A DNA stretch of 64,000 nt, taken from the NCBI GenBank assembly GCA_028023455.1, contig JAQFVV010000282.1, positions 591,713-655,712 of the forward strand, written 5' to 3'. A program made the translations under genes and the position numbers. This document shows, one piece after another, positions 58,111 to 64,000 of the stretch (the stretch's first letter is position 1; each line of letters starts with the position of its first letter). Origin of the DNA: Epiperipatus broadwayi (Eukaryota > Onychophora > Udeonychophora > Euonychophora > Peripatidae). The notes beneath the pieces are model-generated. The model searched no databases and was not told the DNA's origin. It saw only the letters and a list, made by a program, of their open reading frames with translations.

Positions 58111-59749
58111 TGAACCGTATTCGAATATGTGTATTAAAAACACCGGCCTCTTAGGCAGAGAAGAACATACTCAGAGAGTATGTATGCCCAAACGATAGCC
58201 ATAAAGTATATAACTAACATTACATTTCCAGGACATAACTTCTTCTCGACTGTTGAGTTCAACACCAAGTTCAAAGCACTTTTTTTGTTTGTGTATAAAC
58301 ACGGGCGCCAGCTGCTTATTCTAAAAGAATAGACAATGCACTTTGAATAGTGGCAACTAACCCAACGCCTAAATCCACGACTAGCTCAGCCGTTTGTAAT
58401 CACTAATAGATTATACTTAATTAGTGATTAAAAGACTTGATAAAGAATTTGTTAAAAAGAATTTATAAAAAGAATTGTAAAAGAATTGATAAAAAGGAAT
58501 TGACCGACAAATAAAGTTTAATTTTAAAGATAATTTATTAACTAACATTTATTTACTAAATTTAAACATTTTATAATTCTAATAAAACACACGCATATTT
58601 TAAATTAACATTTCTAAATAGTCTAAATATTTCCATAGATTCAATAACAGAACACTCTAATTTCATTAATAAATATTGGTAGAATGATCACGCACATATT
58701 AACTAATGCACATACATAATAATGATAATAAAGAACTACATAGCATTTGAAATTTAATCACACACATATCAATAGTTCATTTATGTATGATATCGAGTTC
58801 ATATAATTAGACTCTTGGAGGATTCGCATGAATTAATGAAATGCAATGGCTATTACAGTATAAACGAAAATAAGCAAATGTTTTACCTAGGATTTTGAAC
58901 GTAGATTTAACACTCTGTTTTCTTCCAGTATGAATGTTTCTAGTATGAATGCTTCCAGTATGAATGCTTCCAGCCGGCTGGGATGTTTCCTTGCTGAGTT
59001 TCCTGATTTTCACGATTATTACTATCGAAGACAATTAGATACGGGCGGAGATTTTCTATGATGTTAAGCTGACATTATTTCACGGGCAGATCTGCTGTTT
59101 TCATCGGACATCTGGGCTGGAGGTGAACGTGCGTTCCAAAATTTTCTCAGCACTGCATTTTGTTTCTTAGCTGACTCAATTAATTTCCGAACTGCACTCT
59201 CTCAATAACTTTGTGAACTGATTGTCTCAACTCAATTAATTTGTGAAACTGATTACTGTCCGATAAAAAAAGTCTATTTATATCTGCACCTTGTTGTCTT
59301 TCTGATATCTCCGGCAAAGATCTGTTGTCGAATTCCTTATCAATTAATCCTTTGATAAACGTGTTTTGGAAGATTGCTTAATTAGTAATAGCCATGCAGA
59401 GATGTTGTTTTATTTTATTAATAGCCATTGCCGTGTTTTTAATGATAATCTTCTTTTATTTCACATACATTTTATTTATTTACAAATCTCAAATATATAC
59501 GCACATACATTTTAATACAATTTATTATTTAGTTTTAACATTATTTTTTCTTTAATTAAAATTGAATGAAAAGAGATTTGTATATTTATATTTTTACGAA
59601 TACTAATAAAAACTATTTAATTCCTATCTTTTTCTAAAACAAACTGAATAAACTCTTCAACATTTAATTTTATGTTTTTCTTTTACGAAAGATTACTTTA
59701 ATAATAATTTTAGATAAAAATTATATGTGCCTATATCAATATAGGTACA
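58111..59749 (-). repeat. 5' LTR of minus-strand LTR retrotransposon
   Basis: Partner of 54057-55695. The minus-strand TATA box at 59274-59282 marks a likely promoter. Both LTRs contain an untested 75-codon minus-strand frame (58807-59034 here) with a tripled SIHTG unit derived from a 15-bp TTCCAGTATGAATGC repeat. Confidence 0.95.
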
Positions 59750-59753
59750 GTAT

Positions 59754-60660
59754 ATATGTACAAATAAAGAGTTTTTCTAAAAAGTGTTTGAAGTAGTTTG
59801 GACAAATAATATTCATTTACTTTTATTCCCTCAGCTTACCATTTTAATCCATAAAACAATTTTTGTATATCTACTATAAAAATGTTTGGAGATGTGAAAT
59901 CACTCTATCGTAAAGCCTTCTCAATGATAATCTTCTTAATATCACAACATAATCTAATCATTGCTGCTGAATTTTGAGAAATTGTTCAGAATATGGTAAT
60001 ATCCTGGGTCCATATCTTGATGATTCAGTGCTTTCATCTCTGTAGAAATGTTATAGAATAATCTTTCATAATCCACATGTCCAAAACATAATGCAATTCA
60101 TCTTCATTGGATGTTTCTATAACTTCTCTTAATACTTGAATGTAGTCGACTGCTCTAAACCAACCTTTGAAATTGTCTGTGGTTTGGGTAAAATAAAATC
60201 CAGAGGTCATTGTGGACAAGTTGTAATTATTTTAGTAAAGGTAGGCTTATGACTTTGATATCTTTTTCATCATTACTACTGCATTTTTTTCAATCAGCTG
60301 CATCATAATTATCCTTACAAATTTGGTATTAATTTTTTTATTTTTTTCACCTGATTTTTTTAGAATATCTATTATAATTCAATCATTGCCTATAGATTTA
60401 ATTGAAAGTTTCATTTCTTCACCGAGAACTCTGAGGCATTTCAGAAGATATAACAACCAGAAGAGATACTTTATTCTTTTATTCTTTGTTATTACATAAT
60501 TATTTATAGAACTTTTCACATATTTCGTAATGTTATCTTTCTTTTTAGTAATAGTTCCATTTTTTTCTTTTTATTGCAAAATCAACTTTTATTCTAATGC
60601 AAGATATTGTTTTACACTTTTGAAACTTTTATTCTTTTCTATAGCTTCTCTAACTACTTT
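59754..60660. other. AT-rich DNA, no gene recognised
   Basis: Short frames such as 60034-60219 (minus) show no domain. Nothing supported. Confidence 0.45.
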
Positions 60661-60666
60661 CACAAT

Positions 60667-60768
60667 TTTTTTTTTTTAAATGTATGTCAAAGCGTCAGTC
60701 GGGAAGTGAACCCTGGGACAACTGTTTGTAAGGCAGCCATGCTAACCACTCGGCCACCAACACTGTAC
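60667..60768 (-). repeat. tRNA-like SINE, copy 9
   Basis: Poly-T at 60667-60677, then minus-strand SINE: TTGGTGGCCGAGTGGTTAGC, GCTGCCTTACAAACAG, GGGTTCACTTCCCG, ACGCTTTGACATACAT. The A-box matches the tRNA consensus very well. Confidence 0.85.
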
Positions 60769-61449
60769 CATTTTATGAAAATCTAGATATACAATTCTTC
60801 TTAATAGTTGGTTTTTTTTTTCATTATTTCATGTTCCTATTTTTCTTTATGCATTGTGTAGTCTCAGTAGAAAATTTACAGATAAGTTGCTATTTTTGTA
60901 CCAAATATCCTTGTTGCAATTCTTAATAGTGTATCAGATATCTTATTGGTTTCATTCAAGTCTAAACTATCTTCAGAATTTGTTAATATTTTCAAGCAAT
61001 TTTCAGGTTCTAATTCAAATTTATGGAAATATTTTTGAATGTTAGAAATATCAATTTACTGTTAATACTATTTTTCTTGATAATTTTTGTTTCTTTAGTT
61101 TTGCATTAACACATATCTTATACATCTTCCTAATGGATGATGACTTTCGGAAATGAATTTACAAAGAGCACAAGAATTTTGAGATACATACCTTCTGTTA
61201 TTCAAAATATAATCCAGTTCTACTCTACCTTTATTTGGATGTGCATTTTCCTCAGTAACCAAATACTTAATGTGCAGTTGTTCTTTGTCTGTGAGTGTTA
61301 TAAGTCTGTGTTCTCTCTCATTTCTATCATTATTAACCAAATTTACCCACAGCACTTTTACTTTTCAATCATTTCCCGATTTAAAGCTTGCATCAATATC
61401 ATCCATGACAATTTAAAAAAGTTAATTGTTCTGATCAAAAACATTTTAT

Positions 61450-62250
61450 ATATCACTAAACATCACATGATCGTCATTTTTTTATGCTTACACAAGCTAA
61501 TAGCATGGAGGCAAAACTCTCCTTACAGTAGCGCCACTCAGTGAAAGCAAGAGTAATCAATGGATGCAGAAAAGTTTATGCATAAAATCCCGATCTATGG
61601 CCTACTCATCCAATATCCCCAGACTAGTTTTTTTGCTTATGGCTTTCATCAGTGGGAAGCCTTGGACCTGAGAGCACTGCACCCAGCTTTTAGGATCTAA
61701 TGCACCAAGATCTTGGGATGTAATGTAACTCTCCTGCAGCCAACTTTTACCTATTTAGATAACTATAAAGCTATGATTCCAAGATAAAACACAATGTTTT
61801 TAATTCAAGTTCATATCACTTGTATATTCATATAGATTCTGAATCCAGTTCAATATCTACACATTTTGGTATCTTTATTTTCTTAAAAAAACCATAGTCA
61901 CCATTAACCTACGGATAGGATTGGTATAAAATCACTAAAACAGCATGTGATCACCATTTCCTATGCTTATCCTAGCTGTTTAAACAGTAACAAACTCTCT
62001 ATATAGTAGTGCTACCCAGTGCAAGCCTTAATAATCAATAGATAAAAGATTTGTGCACAAAATGCCTATCTAGTGTCTAATCATTCCGTATCCCCTGCTT
62101 AGTGTCTAGCCAGTGACTTTCTTCAGTGAGAAGCCTTGGATCTGAGAGTATTACACATAGATCTTAGAGACTAATGCAATCCTCCAGCCTTTAGTTTTTA
62201 TATATTTAGTTAACTATAATGCTAGGAATCCAAGAAGAAAGTACGGTAAT
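61450..62250 (-). repeat. Group W repeat, about 1.7 units in minus orientation
   Basis: AAACATCACATGATCGTC (61460), CTCTCCTTACAGTAGCGCCA and the W unit on the minus strand, repeated from about 61930 (ACAGCATGTGATCACC). Two ribozyme relics are on the minus strand. At 61616-61657 the core CTGATGA is intact but GAA is AAA. At 62091-62131 CTGAAGA is intact but GAA is GAC. Stem I closing strands (TGGGGA / AGGGGA) are preserved. Confidence 0.75.
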
Positions 62251-62422
62251 ATTGTGCAGAGAGTTTGTTAAAATTCAAAGAACTTTCTATAAGAAAACAG
62301 TCATTTATTAATTCATAGTTGCACATCTGTTGCTTATAATTGTAATAATTCTTGATTAATTATTATTGTAAGCTAATTTATTCGTCTCATTGTTTCAAAT
62401 TATTAGTAAAAATGAATAATGA

Positions 62423-62519
62423 GTCAAGCGTTGGTGGTCGAGTGGTTAGCACAGCCGCCTTACAAGTAATTGTCCTGGGTTCGCTTCCCGGCCGACGCTT
62501 TGACATATGGAAAAAAAAA
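62423..62519 (+). repeat. tRNA-like SINE, copy 10, best preserved
   Basis: GTCAAGCGTTGGTGGTCGAG, TGGTTAGC (A box), hairpin around CCTTACAA (anticodon-like TAC), GGGTTCGCTTCC (B box), GACGCTTTGACATATGG, then a run of nine A. Ends GTCAAGCGT and ACGCTTTGAC are complementary, forming an extended acceptor-like stem. Flanks AATAATGAG / AACAATGAG form an imperfect target duplication. Confidence 0.9.
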
Positions 62520-63289
62520 GAACAATGAGGATAAGAAATGAATGAGCTTTGAAATCAATAAATCTATAATTTAAACCAAAGTTTATAAATATATGTATCA
62601 CAATATTAAGCTAATATTATAGAGTTTGGTTTACATTTTCATTTAAATTATTGCACCCTGCTAAATATCTCTTTTTATCTGCATATTTGTGAAAGATCTC
62701 GGCTTATTGTAATTAAAATTTACTTATTATCTTAAAATTTTTTAAGCGTTGCTGAATTTCAACTTCATAACACACTGCTTTTGAAATTATTTCATTTCGG
62801 TTTTCATACAAAATGCATCAAGCCTGAGCATTTAACAAATCCTGACGTAAGCTTCTCTAATTAGCGATGCAATTATCTGAAAATTGTATAATTGGAAGTA
62901 CATATTTGATCATGTAAAAAATTACATATTAAATATTTTAATCTATAATAATTACCCTCTATAACTAATAATAGAATTCTAGATATAAATATGATATGTA
63001 TAAATTATATAGTTTTATCAAAAGTTGAGTGTTACTTAACTAGAACCTATAATTCGATAGTCTGGTTTATATGTGTGTGTGCGTGTGTGTGAGAGAGAGA
63101 ATGAGAGAATCTTAAAGAAACAGATATGAGAAAATTCTTAATATTCACTCCAGGTATTTCTTATACAATATGCTCTCAAAAAATAAAAGGTCATAATCTA
63201 AGATGAATCTATAGTTTGATGATTTGGTTTTAGATATATATAATCAAAATTACCCCAAATTCACAACTCAACCAAACTAGCCAAGAAAA

Positions 63290-63352
63290 TAAACTCTAAA
63301 ACACTACCAATGGTGACATTGCTACAAGCAGACTTCTCAATTGTAAAGATCT
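63290..63352 (-). ncRNA. Hammerhead-like motif downstream of PLE, U3-A8 variant
   Basis: On the minus strand: TTGAGAA (core equivalent with U at position 3 and A at position 8), stem II around TGCT-TGT-AGCA, GTC where GAA is expected, then ACC-ATT-GGT and a GTGT strand. Located about 20 nt after the stop of the PLE fragment. Two related minus-strand copies are in the foldback at 18118-18402. Confidence 0.4.
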
Positions 63353-63371
63353 ACAAAATAACATATTTAAA

Positions 63372-63590
63372 CTAAACATTACCCACAATTCCAATTACCT
63401 CCCATACACCCTTAATATTAAAAGAACTTTTAAATAAGTTAACTGCTTCAGAGTCATACATTTTTAACAATAAATATTCTTTAATTCTTCTTTTAATTTC
63501 ATTTTTCACAAAGACTATCTTAGCTTTATCAAAATTAATAATGTGGCCTGTATTTTTTACATGAATATATAAGGCAGAACTAAGATATAT
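63372..63590 (-). pseudogene. Penelope-like element, C-terminal GIY-YIG tail fragment
   Basis: Minus-strand frame reads SSALYIHVKNTGHIINFDKA, then KIVFVKNEIKRRIKEYLLLK and on to a stop at 63372. The pattern (SAL..H...GH.I.FD.AKI, basic stretch, acidic KEYLLLK) is the end of PLE endonuclease domains. It is open over 72 codons but lacks the GIY-YIG core and the RT. It represents a different PLE lineage from 51244-52326. Confidence 0.75.
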
Positions 63591-64000
63591 ATATATATAA
63601 TAATGATATGATATGGGGAAGTAGGTATGAGGTGGGTGTAGAGTTGATTAAAAAACATCTACCTCATATATATTCCAAACGAGAGACCTATTTGAGAAAT
63701 CTATAATTTATATGGCCTACGAGCTAGAGATTCTATTTATATTTATAGAATTTGTAATTAAAGACTACAGAATTATGCTTGATAATAATAAAGTCATATA
63801 TATTAAAACCTAATTCTCCCACTCACACTATTACAATCTGAATTTATTTGGTTAGTAAATGCTGCTAGCTCTTATGAATAAATCTGCCATCTATAAATAA
63901 TTCTGATAATATGAATTAATGTTCAATTGTATAGAGCTCCTGTGTAATATAAAATGAAATAACTAACTAAAGCTGGATTTTAATTTAATAGATAAATATT

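Larger units (their letters stand above)
54057..59749 (-). mobile_element. Young non-autonomous LTR retrotransposon (5,693 bp)
   Basis: Two 1,639-bp LTRs, a 2,415-bp interior and a 4-bp target duplication GTAT, which fits Ty3/Gypsy-type integration. In minus orientation the 5' LTR is followed by a PBS-like TGGCTTTACCCAACGTGGGA (58109-58090). The 3' LTR is preceded by a polypurine tract AAAAGGAAGGGCGGTG (about 55714-55699). The interior encodes only a Gag-like coiled-coil frame. No protease, RT, RNase H or integrase can be found, so it depends on an autonomous relative (LARD-like). It inserted into a group D hammerhead tandem array. Confidence 0.9.

Overview
This is an AT-rich (roughly 70 percent or more A+T by eye) stretch of metazoan nuclear DNA with no convincing host gene. 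Everything I can recognise is repetitive: Penelope-like elements (PLEs), 3' ends of an RTE-type LINE, about ten copies of a very short tRNA-like SINE, one young LTR retrotransposon, foldback/MITE-like hairpins, microsatellites, and a dense population of short (about 420-510 bp unit) repeats that carry hammerhead-ribozyme (HHR) motifs. The mix suggests an invertebrate, perhaps a lophotrochozoan such as a cephalopod mollusc. That is an inference from repeat content only.

Layout. 1-9,100 is mostly unassigned AT-rich DNA with a slightly GC-richer, promoter-like patch near 4.8-5.1 kb. 9.1-19.1 kb holds HHR elements (groups called W, V and C here), an RTE 3' end and foldbacks. 19.2-23.6 kb holds SINEs, a tandem-dimer HHR element (group X) with an intact HHR, and hairpins. 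23.7-30.2 kb holds two PLE remnants; the larger (27.1-29.7 kb) was hit by a W foldback, an RTE copy and a group-C HHR element, then bounded by a second RTE copy. 32-43 kb is mostly W and V elements, a LINE remnant and SINEs. 43-53.8 kb holds SINEs, MITE-like repeats, a direct-repeat-flanked group-C element (50.1-50.65 kb), a nearly open PLE fragment (51.2-52.3 kb) and degraded RTE sequence. 54,057-59,749 is an LTR retrotransposon on the minus strand with two 1,639-bp LTRs, a 4-bp target duplication, a PBS-like site, a polypurine tract and only a Gag-like coiled-coil reading frame. 60.6-64 kb holds SINEs, W repeats and a PLE C-terminal fragment.

Main observation. At least four sequence-distinct groups of short dispersed repeats (W, C/X, V, D) contain the hammerhead core: CTGANGA, a stem II hairpin, GAA, a tiny stem III with a loop of about 2 nt, a cleavage triplet and a closing stem I. 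Fully or nearly intact versions lie at 20233-20273 (-), 29110-29152 (+), 33679-33722 (-) and 50283-50321 (-). Several elements are longer than one unit, with direct-repeat arms, and are flanked by 13-18 bp target-site duplications. Their ribozyme-sense 3' ends are constant while the 5' ends vary or are inverted. This matches retrozyme-like, non-autonomous retroelements copied from circular or multimeric RNA, plausibly by PLE or LINE machinery. The PLE remnants also carry HHR-like motifs just after their endonuclease domains, in which the normally C3-G8 pair seems to be replaced by A-U or U-A.
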